Positions 15,469 through 26,636 of a DNA stretch of 64,000 nucleotides are shown one piece after another. Location of the stretch: NCBI GenBank assembly GCA_016710765.1, contig JADJUJ010000001.1, forward strand, positions 496,001-560,000. The letters run 5' to 3'. This DNA is from Lewinellaceae bacterium. Lineage in GTDB: Bacteria; Bacteroidota; Bacteroidia; Chitinophagales; Saprospiraceae. Numbering within the stretch: position 1 is the stretch's first letter; the number at the start of each line of letters is the position of its first letter. The notes under the pieces were generated by a model. It was not told where the DNA came from. It searched no databases and saw only the letters and a program-made list of their open reading frames with translations. The translations under genes and the position numbers were made by a program.

Positions 15469-18108
15469 ATGCGAAATATTTTTCAGTCCCTCCTCGATAA
15501 CGAATCTGTTCGCCGGATTCGGGAAAAAGTTGCTGCAATTTTGGCTCCTGTCTGTGTTGCATGGACACGGCTTACAGCGCCAGTCCGTCAGGCACTTTCA
15601 CCGGTTACCAACGCATGGGTTAAATATACCCAACCTATCAGAACGCGCTGGGCAGCATTTTCGGATAAATACCCTTTTTCTTCCATTATCCTTCACTGGG
15701 GATTTAAACTCTTTAAACTCGGTGTCGGTTTTTTGATAATCCTGTCCCTTGCTGTCGGAATCGGTATGTTTGGGGAAATACCCAGCAAAGAAGATCTGCG
15801 GAACCTCGAATCTGCCAATGCCACTGAGATCTACACTATGGACAGTGTGCTTATCGGTAAATATTACATCGAAAACCGCACCACTATCTCCCTGGATAAA
15901 ATTTCTCCGCACGTCATCAATGCACTTATTGCAACCGAAGACCGTCGGTTTTTTGAGCACAGCGGCATCGATTTCACCAGCTGGGCCCGTGTTGCTTATG
16001 GCATGCTGACGAGAAAAGAATCCCAGGGCGGCGGCTCTACGCTCAGCCAGCAACTGGCCAAAAATCTCTACCCGCGTATTCGGTACAAAATTCCCGGCAT
16101 TAGCCTGCTGATCAATAAAATTCGGGAAAATTTTATCTCCATGAAACTGGAGCGCATCTACACCAAAGAGGAGTTGCTGAACCTTTACCTCAATACCGTT
16201 CCCTTTGGTGGCGATAAGTTCGGAATAAGCGTTGCGTCCAAACACTATTTTGGACTTAAAGCCAAAGATTTGTCGCCCGAACAGGCGGCCACCCTTATTG
16301 GCATGCTAAAGGCCAGCACGTATTACAACCCCATCCGAAACCCCGAAAATGCCAAAAGGCGCCGAAATATTGTTCTGGGGCAAATGCTGCGAAACGGCCA
16401 CCTGAGCCAGGAAGAATACGAGGCCCTGCTCAAAAAACCAATTGGCGCCAAACGCAACACCAACGATGGCAATAATGATGGCCCTGCTACCTATTTCCGG
16501 GAATATTTACGGACAGATGTCATGCCGAAAATCCTGAAGAGCCACCCTAAGGAAGATGGCACCAATTACAATTTGTACACCGACGGCCTAAGGATTTATA
16601 CTTCGCTGAACAGTAAAATGCAGTCATACGCCGAAGAGGCTGTTCAAAAACACATGCTCTCCCTGCAAGGCCAATTCGATACCCACTGGAAAAACTTCAA
16701 ATCGGAAAAGCCCTGGGGCGACGACAAATGGATTCTGGATCAAATCCGCCGGAGCGACCGCTGGAACACCCTGAAAGAGTCCGGAATAAGTGATTCGCTT
16801 GCACTACTCAATTTCGAACAACCCGTTGACATGACCATTTTCAACTGGGAGGGCAAAGGCATGGAAAAGGATACCACCATGAGCCCTATTGATAGTGTAC
16901 GCTACTACTTTTGCTTGCTCAACTGCGGTTTCATGGCCCTCGATCATAAGAATGGCTATGTGAAAGCCTGGGTCGGCGGCACCAACTTCAAATACTTTAA
17001 ATTCGACCATATCAAAAGCAAGCGCCAGGTGGGCTCTACCTTTAAACCCATTGTATATGCTTCAGCGCTCCAAAAAGGTGTCAAACCCTGCGATTACTAT
17101 CCCAACGAGCTGGTTAAACTCGGCGACTGGGAACCCCACAACGCCGGTGATGAATACGGTGGGTATTTTTCGGTAGCAGGAGCCCTCACCCGCTCCATTA
17201 ATGTGGTGGCCGCACAGCTGATTGAAAAGGCCGGCATAGAAAATACCATCAACCTGGCACGGAAAATGGGCATTACCTCGCCTATTCCTCGTGAGTTTGG
17301 CATCAGCCTGGGGGCCGCAGAAGTTTCGCTCTTTGATATGATGAAAGTCTATGGTACCATTGCCAACGAAGGTGTGCGCCCCGACCCCGTCGTGGTGCTT
17401 AAGGTGACCACCCGAAAAGGGGAAATTATTTATCAGTACGATGATAAAACGGAACAAAAACACGTTCAGGCGTTGACATCCAAAGAGGCGTCAACCATGA
17501 CCCATATGATGCAAAATGTTATTGAACATGGTACCGGCTCAAGGTTTAAGCGGGGCTACGGCTTGTTGGGGGATTTTGCCGGCAAAACCGGAACCACCCA
17601 AAATCAGGCCGACGGCTGGTTTATTTGCTTCAATCCCGATTTGGTAACAGGAGCATGGGTTGGCGCAGAAAGCCCTGCAGTTCGCTTCCGCAGCATGGCG
17701 CTGGGACAAGGCGCATCGATGGCATTGCCCATCGTTGGGTGGTTCTGGAACAGTGTTGCCCGTGATAAAAAAATGGGCAAATTGTCCCAGGATAAATTTC
17801 CGGAACCCAAAGAAGAAGAAGCGGAAGATTTTGGCTGCCCGGGCTTTATCCCAATTAACCCCGATACCTTTAACCTCATGATGCAGGACACGCTTTTGGC
17901 CGACTCCCTTGCTGCCCATAATTTTGAGAATCTGGAAGAAAAAATGATCGAGTTTTTTGAGCAGAAAGAACAATTAGAGAAAGAAAAGAATCCGGCGGAC
18001 AACCCCGGTACTCCAGCCGAAAAACGAAAAGAGTTTTTTGATAACCTTCTGGGCCGTAACAAGGAGGATAAAAAAGAGAAAAAGCCAACAAAAGAGAAGG
18101 ATAACTAA
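15469..18108 (+). CDS. class A penicillin-binding protein (PBP1A, glycosyltransferase/transpeptidase)
   Basis: An 879-residue inner-membrane enzyme that polymerises and cross-links peptidoglycan. After an N-terminal cytoplasmic tail, one membrane helix lies at about residues 83-105. The GT51 domain carries IATEDRRFFEHSGID (catalytic Glu157) and GGGSTLSQQLAKNL. The transpeptidase domain has the active serine S523 in VGSTFKPIVY (SxxK), the second motif in TRSINVVAAQL, and KTGTTQNQADGWF (K706-T707-G708). The last 70 residues are a Lys/Glu-rich low-complexity tail. The ATG at 15469 starts before the membrane anchor and follows a promoter element at 15380. The call is firm. Confidence 0.95.
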   Translation: MRNIFQSLLDNESVRRIREKVAAILAPVCVAWTRLTAPVRQALSPVTNAWVKYTQPIRTRWAAFSDKYPFSSIILHWGFKLFKLGVGFLIILSLAVGIGMFGEIPSKEDLRNLESANATEIYTMDSVLIGKYYIENRTTISLDKISPHVINALIATEDRRFFEHSGIDFTSWARVAYGMLTRKESQGGGSTLSQQLAKNLYPRIRYKIPGISLLINKIRENFISMKLERIYTKEELLNLYLNTVPFGGDKFGISVASKHYFGLKAKDLSPEQAATLIGMLKASTYYNPIRNPENAKRRRNIVLGQMLRNGHLSQEEYEALLKKPIGAKRNTNDGNNDGPATYFREYLRTDVMPKILKSHPKEDGTNYNLYTDGLRIYTSLNSKMQSYAEEAVQKHMLSLQGQFDTHWKNFKSEKPWGDDKWILDQIRRSDRWNTLKESGISDSLALLNFEQPVDMTIFNWEGKGMEKDTTMSPIDSVRYYFCLLNCGFMALDHKNGYVKAWVGGTNFKYFKFDHIKSKRQVGSTFKPIVYASALQKGVKPCDYYPNELVKLGDWEPHNAGDEYGGYFSVAGALTRSINVVAAQLIEKAGIENTINLARKMGITSPIPREFGISLGAAEVSLFDMMKVYGTIANEGVRPDPVVVLKVTTRKGEIIYQYDDKTEQKHVQALTSKEASTMTHMMQNVIEHGTGSRFKRGYGLLGDFAGKTGTTQNQADGWFICFNPDLVTGAWVGAESPAVRFRSMALGQGASMALPIVGWFWNSVARDKKMGKLSQDKFPEPKEEEAEDFGCPGFIPINPDTFNLMMQDTLLADSLAAHNFENLEEKMIEFFEQKEQLEKEKNPADNPGTPAEKRKEFFDNLLGRNKEDKKEKKPTKEKDN

Positions 18109-18119
18109 CCCATTTAGGC

Positions 18120-18127
18120 TAATTTTG
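18120..18127 (+). promoter_or_regulatory. possible TAnnTTTG promoter element for the OmpA-like gene
   Basis: TAATTTTG fits the -7 consensus and lies 38 bp before the preferred start codon at 18166. No -33 TTG is visible at the right distance. Confidence 0.35.
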
Positions 18128-18165
18128 GCATGATTTTCGTTTGTATTTTCATAAAACTAAATGAT

Positions 18166-19761
18166 ATGAAAACCAACGTCTTCAATGTTTTAATGTTTTC
18201 TGTATTCCTGTTGTACGGTACATCTGCCACGGCCCAGGACAAACAGGCGCCCATAAAATACGAGAAATGGGAACTTGGCCTCAATATCGGTGCCTCCCAA
18301 AGCCAAAACGACCTCAATAACTTTGGCAAGTACGAAAATAATCTGGCAGGAAACCTTCTCCTTCGCTACCACCTTAATACCAACCTAGCCCTACGTGGCA
18401 ACCTGCTTTTTGGTAAAATTTCCGGCGACGATGCGAACTACAGTAGCCGTGCAGGCCGCGGATTTACTTTTACCTCACCCTTGACGGAAGCCTCGCTGGT
18501 ATTTGAACACGACATCTTTGGCCATCTGCGCTACCGCTCTATGCAGGAAGGCCGGTTTAGAAAAATACTCTCCCCCTACGCATTTGCCGGAATGGGCGCA
18601 ACCTTTACCAGCCCCAAAAACAATTACAACGAGGCCAATCAAAGTGACCAAAAACTTGCTCAAATTGCCGAAGACCGCGCCAACAACACCCAAAAGGTAT
18701 TCACTCCCGGCATCATCGGTATGGGCTTCAAGGTTGACCTGAGCGAACGCCTGTTGTTGCAAATTGAAACCGGCCTCCGCCTGACCTGGAATGACAAACT
18801 GGATGCTGTCAGTGCCTCCGGAAATACCAAAAAGAACGATACCTATTCCTTTACCGGCGTAGGCATCTCTTACCGCTTCCAGGCAGTCAAAGACCGCGAT
18901 CACGATGGCGTTACGGATGAAAACGATGCCTGCCCCGACCTGGCTGGGCCAGCCGCTACCATGGGTTGCCCGGATGCCGATGCCGATGGTACCGCTGACA
19001 AATCTGACCGCTGCCCTGAACTGGCCGGACTAGCCGCCCTGATGGGCTGCCCGGATGCTGATGGCGACGGTATTGCCGACCTCGATGATGCCTGCCCCAA
19101 CCAAAAGGGAGGAAAAGCAACCAATGGCTGTCCTGATGCCGACGGCGACGGTATTCAGGATGATAAAGACCAATGCCCTGAAGCCAAAGGGCTTGCTGTT
19201 AACAACGGTTGTCCGGATTCAGATGGCGACGGTATCCTTGACAAGGACGATACCTGCCCAACGGTAAAGGGAATTAAAGACTTTAAAGGTTGCCCGGATA
19301 CAGATGCCGACGGTATCGAAGATGCGTTAGACCAGTGCCCTACAGTACCTGGTGTTGCCATCAACTTTGGTTGCCCTGAAGTTAAAAAACAGGACGTCAA
19401 ATTAGAAGACAAAAAGATCCTCGAGGCCGCGAAATACGGCGTGCAATTCGAATCCGGAAAATCGATCCTAAAGGCCTCCTCCAACTCGATTCTTGATCAG
19501 GTTGCTGCGCTGATGAGCCGCTATCCCGAATACAAACTGACCATGAAAGGTTATACCGACAGCGCCGGCGCGGATGCTTCCAATCAGAAATTATCAGAAG
19601 CCCGCGCAAAAGCATGTTTCGAATACCTGGTTAAAAAGGGTATTGCTGCCGATCGAATGAGTCATGCAGGATTTGGGGAGCGGGAACCCGTTGCGAGCAA
19701 TGATACAGCAGACGGCCGCGCCAAAAACCGCCGGGTAGAATTTGATTTAATTCCTAAATAA
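18166..19761 (+). CDS. OmpA family protein with thrombospondin type 3 repeats
   Basis: A 531-residue outer-membrane protein. A signal peptide covers about residues 1-23; residues 24-240 look like a small beta-barrel. From residue 243 there are six thrombospondin type 3 repeats of the form DxDxDGxxDxxDxCP...GCP, calcium-binding in known proteins. The OmpA C-terminal peptidoglycan-binding domain begins near residue 424 (YGVQFESGKSILKASSNSIL) and carries the expected TDSAGADASNQKLSEARAKA and GFGEREPVASND...NRRVEF. It probably ties the outer membrane to the cell wall. The ATG at 18166 is preferred to the longer frame because it begins directly with the signal peptide. Confidence 0.92.
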   Translation: MKTNVFNVLMFSVFLLYGTSATAQDKQAPIKYEKWELGLNIGASQSQNDLNNFGKYENNLAGNLLLRYHLNTNLALRGNLLFGKISGDDANYSSRAGRGFTFTSPLTEASLVFEHDIFGHLRYRSMQEGRFRKILSPYAFAGMGATFTSPKNNYNEANQSDQKLAQIAEDRANNTQKVFTPGIIGMGFKVDLSERLLLQIETGLRLTWNDKLDAVSASGNTKKNDTYSFTGVGISYRFQAVKDRDHDGVTDENDACPDLAGPAATMGCPDADADGTADKSDRCPELAGLAALMGCPDADGDGIADLDDACPNQKGGKATNGCPDADGDGIQDDKDQCPEAKGLAVNNGCPDSDGDGILDKDDTCPTVKGIKDFKGCPDTDADGIEDALDQCPTVPGVAINFGCPEVKKQDVKLEDKKILEAAKYGVQFESGKSILKASSNSILDQVAALMSRYPEYKLTMKGYTDSAGADASNQKLSEARAKACFEYLVKKGIAADRMSHAGFGEREPVASNDTADGRAKNRRVEFDLIPK

Positions 19762-19771
19762 AATCAAATTC

Positions 19772-19823
19772 CCGGATAAAAAAACGGAGCAGTGGATTCC
19801 ACTGCTCCGTTTTTTTTATCCGG
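19772..19823. terminator. bidirectional terminator
   Basis: A near-perfect inverted repeat with core CGGAGCAGTGG / CCACTGCTCCG, a 3-nt loop, A7 on the left and T8 on the right, extended by ccggat/atccgg. It ends the OmpA-like gene and, on the other strand, the acyl-CoA ligase gene, whose stop codon lies inside the right arm. Confidence 0.92.
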
Positions 19824-21644
19824 CATACATTATTTCAATAACATCTTTGAACTTATCCATAATAACACGTCGTTTCAACTTCAACGTAGGGGTAAGTTCA
19901 GCATTCGTCCCGTCTGTTTTTACCGGCTCCCAGGGGTCGGTAAGCAGGGTAAATTTGCGGATTTGTTCATGCCGTGCCAGGTTGGGGTTCACACGGTCCA
20001 TCAACATCTGAAAACGTGCAATAACCTGAGGATCGACTACCGCAGCGGCAAAGCCCTTCCATGCTATTTTATGACGCAGGCACCATTCCTTGACGCCATC
20101 TTCTGACGGAACAATAAGTGCAGACACAAATTTCAAATTTTCCCCAACCACCATGGCCTGGTCAACCAAATAATGCTCCTTCAATGCCGACTCGATGGGC
20201 GCTGGAGCAACATATTTACCCAAACTGGTTTTCAACAACTCTTTTTTGCGGTCGGTAATTTTCAGGAAAGGCAAACCACCGTCTACAGCAGGAATCAACA
20301 TCCCAACATCACCAGTTGCCAGCCAGGTAACGCCGTCAATCACCTTGGTCATTTCTGCCGTCTTATCCGGTTGCTTGTAATATCCCAACATCACACCCGG
20401 GCTTCTGGCCAAAATCTCACCTTCACCTTCCCGATATTCTCCCTCCGCATCTATCATTACCGATACGCCTTCCAAAATTCGCCCAACGGTACCCAATTTG
20501 GCCCCGCCTTTTTCAAAACGACTGAAGCTAATGGCCGGAGCGGCCTCTGTCATACCGTACCCTTCCCGGACGTTTATACCAGCGGCATTGAATGTTCGCA
20601 TGATGCGCAAAGGGCAGGCACTGGCGCCAGTGATGACGCCTATGATCCGTCCGCCAAGGGCTTCCCGCCATTTGGAGAAAATGAGTTTGTGAGCGATCTT
20701 CCACTGTAACGCCTTCAAGCCCCGAGGTTGTTCATCGAAGGCCCAGTCATCCGTAAGCGTAAGGCCCAGAAAAACAGGGACCGCTTAATTCCTTTAAGGT
20801 CGTAGCCCTTACTGTAAATTTTATCGTACACCTTTTCCAGCAGGCGAGGAACTGTGGTGAAAAAATGTGGCCTTACTGTTTTCAAGTCGCCCGTATCACC
20901 ACCGAGATTTTCCGTACCCGTAAATACCACCTTTACACCATAGGCCGTAAAGGCGTAAACAACCGCACGCTCAAAAACATGACTTACGGGCAAAAAACTC
21001 AATGCAACATTGCCTGGCTCAGCCGGAATCAGGGCGCGCATGGTCTCCACATTGAATGAAATATTTCGGTGTGTCAGCATGACGCCTTTGGGATTACCCG
21101 TAGTTCCCGATGTATAAATAAGGGTACACAAATCATCCGGTTGAATAGTATCACGCAAACGCTCCACCGCACTAAGGTCGCTACCCTCTTCTGCCAGCAG
21201 TACCCGCCAATGCATGGCTTCAGGGTGTTCGTAAAAACTGTAAATATCCTTCAGTCCTGGCACGTTGGGTTTGGCCGACTGAAGTTTTTCAAACAAATCG
21301 CCATCGCCAACAATACAGTACTTGGCCTCCGATTCATTCAGAATGTACTCGTACTCTCTTGGTGAAATGGTAGGGTACATGGGTACATTCAACACCCCAA
21401 TCTGGAGCATAGCATTGTCCATCACAACCCACTCCGGAGAGGTTCTGTATACCACGGTAGCCACTGCGTCGCCACGTTTCAGGCCCAGTTTCAGCAAACC
21501 GGCACTCGCCCGGTTAACCAACGCTACCATTTCTGCAGAGCTGTAATACTTCCAGTCGCCGTTTACTTTATGTCCGAAAGCTTCTGGCAACGGATTTTCC
21601 TTTAGTTGATCAAAAAGGTAATCAAACAGTCTTTTCTCATTCAT
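19816..21644 (-). pseudogene. long-chain fatty acid--CoA ligase (AMP-forming), one frameshift
   Basis: The N-terminal frame (21644 to 20715) contains the P-loop LIYTSGTTGNPKGVMLTHRN and the linker FLPVSHVFERAVVY. The C-terminal frame (to 19816) has GVITGASACP, GYGMTEAAPAI, WLATGDVG and LKITDRKKELLKTSLGKYV, the A5-A10 motifs of adenylate-forming ligases. Together they make one enzyme of about 600 residues that activates fatty acids to acyl-CoA. The frame change lies near 20745-20760, where ...FFWALRL joins TDDWAFDEQPRGLKALQWKI. There is no homopolymer there, but one indel suffices. Such a gene would normally be functional, so an assembly error is likely. Confidence 0.88.
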
Positions 21645-21781
21645 ACTGGTATAGGTTATGCAACATTAATCCGTTGCAATAAAGCAATAAATTCAGAAAT
21701 CAGGTTCAATTTGTTAAAAAAGATTGTTGCCACTACTGGCATTTATCCGGTTAAAATCAGTGCTGGTTTTGATCGGAGCCT

Positions 21782-21813
21782 TTGCAGCAATTTCAGCCGT
21801 GAATGTATCTTTG
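21782..21813 (+). promoter_or_regulatory. Bacteroidota promoter for the adhesin gene
   Basis: TTG (21782-21784) is followed after 21 bases by TATCTTTG (21806-21813), a full match to the -33/-7 consensus, 63 bp before the ATG at 21877. Confidence 0.7.
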
Positions 21814-21876
21814 AAAAGGGTGCCGTAATACCTGACGTGTAATACCATCCTCTATTGTCGATTAAAAATCAGCTTG

Positions 21877-24800
21877 ATGAAAAACCAACTCACGATCCCT
21901 GCCCTTATCTTATTAACGGGCTTTTCTATTCAAAGTCAGGCACAGCACGGCGACTGCTCCACACCGGTTAAATCTGATAATTGCGCCACCGCTTGCCTGG
22001 CATGCACCCTGGATGGCTACAACAGTACTAATGCAGGGTTCAATCCAGACACAAGTGCTCCATTTTTTTGTGAAAACATTGAAAACGACCTATGGCTGGG
22101 TCTTTTAGCCGGTTCCGACACCCTAACACTCTCCATTTCGGTTTCCAATTGCCAGGAAAACAAAGGTTTGGAGGCAGGCCTTTACCAACAATGTGGCGAT
22201 GCTGCGCTGGTGTGCCATTCAGGGCTTGGGTTACAACCCATCCAGCTTAAGCTGCCAACTACCCCGGGAACAGCCTATTTTCTCCGCATCGATGGCATTG
22301 ACGGCGACGTTTGTGACTTCAGCATTTCTCAACTGCCGGGTGCTGATGTACCACCAGCCCCTGGGGCCATTCAAGGCAGCACCCTGCTTCCTGCCAACAG
22401 TTTTTCGAACTACCAGATAAACCCCGTACCAGGGGCCACAGCCTATACTTGGAGTGGACCACCCGGCAGCAGCATCAATGGCATGACCCCGCCCGTAACC
22501 CTTCCCGCGAGTAGTGGCCATACCATCAACTTAAAAATGGGGTTCAACAACGGATCACTTTGTGTTTTAGCGTCAAACCCCTGTGGCATCAGCCCAATCA
22601 CTTGCATGAACATCGAACGATGGGACGGCCTGCCCAATGCATGTCCGAGCAACATGACGCCTGGCGCCGATTTTTGCACTGGAGCCTGTACACAATGCAA
22701 TCTCAATGGGGTCCAGGGAAGCAATTTGGGTTATACCCCAGTTTGATTACCGGTTTTTGCGGAACCCTGGAATCCGACGTGTTTTATGGTTTTATTCCTT
22801 CCACGCCAGACCTTACGGTTACGGTAACGCCCAGCAATTGCGAGAATGGAGATGGCCTGCAAATTGCCATTTTAGAAAACTGCGACAACCCCCAAATTAT
22901 AGCTTGCAATGGCGGAAGCTCAGGCGGGGGCAATTTACCCCTATCAGTTTCAGTCTCCAACTTGCTTCCCAACCATTCCTATTACCTGCTGATTGATGGT
23001 TATGCTGGTGATCTCTGCGAATTTACCATCAATACCTTTCCTCCATTGGGTACGCAATTGCCTTCAATCGACGTGCTGGGTCCTGTCTCCGGCCCACCGG
23101 CCCTCTGCCCTGATGCTGTGGCTGTTTATTCCGTTGAGTCCGTGGCAGGTGCTGCGGCGTACACCTGGACCGCCCCACCTGGCAGCCTGATCAATGGCCT
23201 GCCCTCACCAGCAACCATTCCCACCAGTTATGGCAGCGCTGTATCCATTCAGTTCGGCCCTGTCGGAGGACAGGTCAGTGTAAAAGCTGTCAACGCATGT
23301 CAGGAAAGTCCAAATCAGTCGACATTGAACGTACTTATCCAACCCATTCCTCCTACTAATCTTACTCCAATTAGCCTTTGTGCCAATGAATTACCTTACG
23401 ATTTCTGTGGCACTCTGTGCTATTCCACCGGCAATTATTGCTGTATCCTATCGTCCTGGAGAGGGTGCGACAGCATCGTTTGTCAGCCTGTAACCATATT
23501 GCCGAATATTGTAACCAACCTTGCGCCAAAGTACATCTGCGCGGGCGATGCTGTTTTTGTTTGTGGAGAATCTTTTTCCGAAACAGGAAGCTATTCAAAA
23601 ACCTGTACCTCATTCCTGGGTTGCGACAGCATCGTCAATTTCAGCATTATTCAAGTGAGCCCTAATGCTAACATTGAGGCTTCAGGCAGCCTCCTAAGCT
23701 GCTTCAACGATACCATTAAACTAAGCGCATCTGCTTCCGCCGGCTTATTTAATTGGACAACACTCGGTGGCACAATCCTCGGCACTGAAAATTCCATTGT
23801 CATTGAACAACCCGATACTTATATCCTGACCAATACCATAACCATTGGCAACAGCCAGTGCAATGCCAGCGATACCATTACCATTGGCTCCAACTTCGCC
23901 CTGCCTGATGTGTACCTTTTTGCTGCCGATAGCATCAGTTGCTCACAGCCCTGTATTACGCTCAACGGGGGATCCACCACACCAGATGTCAGCTTGATTT
24001 GGACCGCGCCGCCTGGAGTAGATCCGCCCGGCCCTATTGCTTGCCTGGCTGGCGACTATAGCTTAACGGCAATTCACCCTGGCTCAGGCTGCTCCCAGAC
24101 AGCTACCGCTTCGGTTGTGGCAGATGACAATGTGCCCGACTTTAGTATTTCGTCCACCGGCGATGAGGTTGGCTGTGCTACTCCACAATTGGTGTATGCT
24201 GCAGTGTCTTCTGATACCAGTCTGGTATTTGAATGGACCGGCCCCTTTGGTTTCACATTCATTGGAGATTCCATTTGGATAGGAGGGCCAGGGGTATACA
24301 CCCTGACGGCACACAACAACAACAGTGGTTGCTCAGCACAGCAGAGCTTTCTGATAAGCGGCGATTTTACTGCGCCCAGCGCATCTGCTATGGGCGGCGT
24401 AATTACCTGTAACAACTCATTGGTAACACTGATGGGAGCATCCTCCACCCCGGGAGTCAGTTTTTTCTGGATTGGACCGGATGGAGAGCCCTCCACCCTA
24501 ATGAATCCACAGGTTTCACTGCCTGGAGTTTATACACTGACCGTTACCGCCCCCAATGGGTGTACCAGCACGGCCACGGCAATTGTCACTGCAGATACCA
24601 GTTTGCCAGATATCAGTGTCGAATTACCAGAAATGCTGGACTGCAATACCGATTCCATTCTCTTTGTTTATGAAGACCTTGACCTCCTATTTACCAGTCC
24701 AGGCTTGTATAACTTGACCTATACCAATTCCACGAATGGGTGTACCGGCAGCTTGACGGTCAAGGTAAATGCAGATTATTCACAGCCCATCATAACCCTG

Positions 24801-25290
24801 CTACAATCGAGTCCCGATCTGGATGGTCAGGGACTTGGTAGTATCAGCATTGCCATATCCGGAGGAGCTGATCCGGTAATGGTGGTATGGACCAAGGATG
24901 GTGCTGTAGCAGGTGCTGGCAACAATTTGAGCAATTTACATGCTGGCGCCTATACAGCCATTGCAACGGGCGCAAATGGCTGTACCAGTACGCTTGAAGT
25001 AACCATCAGCAATGTTGTTGGAAACAAAAAACTTTTTGCCGCATTTGGGCTGGCAGGTTTATCCCAACCCGGCTGCCAACCAACTGGTATTGGAGCCAGA
25101 GCGCGTACCATCCCAATCCTTACTTGTCCGGATTAGCAATACCTCAGGACGAATAGTTTTTGAAAAAATGTATCCGCCTCATCAGCAGAAAATGTTGTTG
25201 GATACCACTTTGCTTCCTTCCGGCATGTATCAATTACGGGTCAGCGGTATACAAAGCAGCATGAATATCCCGGTTGTGATCATCAAATAG
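21877..25290 (+). pseudogene. large secreted adhesin-like protein with T9SS sorting domain, two frameshifts
   Basis: Three frames (21877-22746, about 22740-25136 and about 25030-25290) make one protein of about 1,135 residues. It has a signal peptide; two copies of a roughly 210-residue unit made of a Cys-rich module (e.g. CATACLACTLDGYNS; CTGACTQCNLNGVQGSN) plus a PKD/Ig-like module (AAAYTWTAPPGSLINGLPSP); further Ig-like repeats; and a C-terminal T9SS type A sorting domain (WQVYPNPAANQLVLEPE...LPSGMYQLRVSG). It is expected to cross the outer membrane by type IX secretion and sit on the surface. The first break is at the C4 run 22736-22739 (one C missing), the second at an A6 run near 25030 (one A extra). 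Confidence 0.85.
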
Positions 25291-25310
25291 CAATTGGCAC
25301 GCTATGCCAC

Positions 25311-26024
25311 TCAGGTTGCGCTGATGTAACGTACCAGCGAGCGTTTGGCGATAGGCAAAAGCGTTGCTTCAACCGGATAGGTAAGCTTCGTTTCGATGGA
25401 GTATACTGCCGGCGTAGTCAAGGGCTTGGTCTGACGCATCAGTTCGGCCTTGATGCTTTCGTAGGTATTGGTAAAATTGCGCTCCCACGCGTCAATGTAT
25501 TGTGTTCGGAGCGCCCTGTACCGGGAATCCAGTTTATCATAAATGCTCAAGCGGTAGCTGTACACACGGATGGCGCGATAATAACCGTCGCAAAGGAAGA
25601 AATAACCCTCGTCCAACTCAAGCGGAATAATGCCCACGGGTGTGATGGAGATGTTACTTTCTACATGATCGTACAAATCGGTTCCGGAATGGATGGTGGG
25701 CCTTAGTTTTTCCAGCGCATAAAAAACGATGGCTTCAATTTCCGCCATCAGGTCATCATCGGCAATCATTTCTTCATAGAGCAGTCGAAGTTTTTCCAGC
25801 TGAATGCCCGTGAGTTTTTTAGGAAACAGGTTTTGCAACAGGCGTTTGTTTTTCTTAAAGGTGTTCAGGTTGTTGAAGTGAAACACCACATCAGCCAACT
25901 CCGGATAAAGTTGGTGATTATCGAAGCATGCGTTAACGTTTTTAAGGTAGGCCAGCAGGGTGTACTTTTTCGACTCGAAATCGATGTTTCCCTCGATAAA
26001 CCAAGTTTCAGACAGGTTGATCAT
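25311..26024 (-). CDS. conserved hypothetical protein
   Basis: A 237-residue protein with no signal peptide or membrane segment, starting MINLSETWFIEGNIDFESKK at the ATG 26024 (a GTG two codons upstream is possible). It is soluble, mainly helical in appearance and rich in Leu, Tyr and charged residues, with FHFNNLNTFKKNKRLLQNLF and a segment SITPVGIIPLELDEGYFFLC. I do not recognise the family. It is convergent with the adhesin gene and divergent from the next lipoprotein. Confidence 0.6.
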   Translation of the reverse strand: MINLSETWFIEGNIDFESKKYTLLAYLKNVNACFDNHQLYPELADVVFHFNNLNTFKKNKRLLQNLFPKKLTGIQLEKLRLLYEEMIADDDLMAEIEAIVFYALEKLRPTIHSGTDLYDHVESNISITPVGIIPLELDEGYFFLCDGYYRAIRVYSYRLSIYDKLDSRYRALRTQYIDAWERNFTNTYESIKAELMRQTKPLTTPAVYSIETKLTYPVEATLLPIAKRSLVRYISAT

Positions 26025-26160
26025 AAGCACAAGTTGTTTGTGCTGATAAAAATAAGCTGATTTTCGAATAAATCAACCGTTCTCCTTGGTTAATAAATTC
26101 CCAAAAACACTAAATGAGATAAAATACCAACAACCGGATTCGTTTCTTTACCAAAAAAAT

Positions 26161-26634
26161 ATGCGCAACTGGTTTTTCCTTTCCCTCTTTGCCATCCTGA
26201 TTGTTTCCTGCAGCCCTTATGCCAAACTGCTTAGCAGCGAGCAAAGCATGTTATCGCGGGTGGCGCGTTCCAGTTATACGCCGGATCAAAAAATCGATTC
26301 GCTCTTTTCTTCTGCCATACGGGTCATGGATGCTGCACTCAAGCCTATCAACCCCGTGAAGGGTGGTAAGATGGTGGCTAAGTACTACGACCAAAACGAA
26401 GCCGCCATGGAGTTGATCGCACGAGACATCGGAAGGGATTTCGACAAAATGAACCTGATCGACCGCGGCGTTTTTATTGTAAATGTGGGTCGCAGCGGAA
26501 ACGCCCGAAAATTTGCAACGCTCTATCCTAAATTTAAAAAGAAATACAAGCAGGTAAAAACGGCAGGTAAGTTTCTGGGCTTCTTTGCCAAAACACTGGG
26601 GAAACTGGGAAAACTGGCAGACCTGATCGGGTAA
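26161..26634 (+). CDS. lipoprotein of unknown function
   Basis: The ATG at 26161 gives 157 residues with a clear lipoprotein signal (MRNWFFLSLFAILIVSC). The mature part is basic and ends in a Lys/Gly/Leu-rich segment (AGKFLGFFAKTLGKLGKLAD) that could form an amphipathic helix. The longer frame from 26086 would place the signal peptide internally and is rejected. I do not recognise a family. The stop lies 2 bp from the stop of the convergent T9SS plug gene. Confidence 0.6.
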   Translation: MRNWFFLSLFAILIVSCSPYAKLLSSEQSMLSRVARSSYTPDQKIDSLFSSAIRVMDAALKPINPVKGGKMVAKYYDQNEAAMELIARDIGRDFDKMNLIDRGVFIVNVGRSGNARKFATLYPKFKKKYKQVKTAGKFLGFFAKTLGKLGKLADLIG

Positions 26635-26636
26635 TC

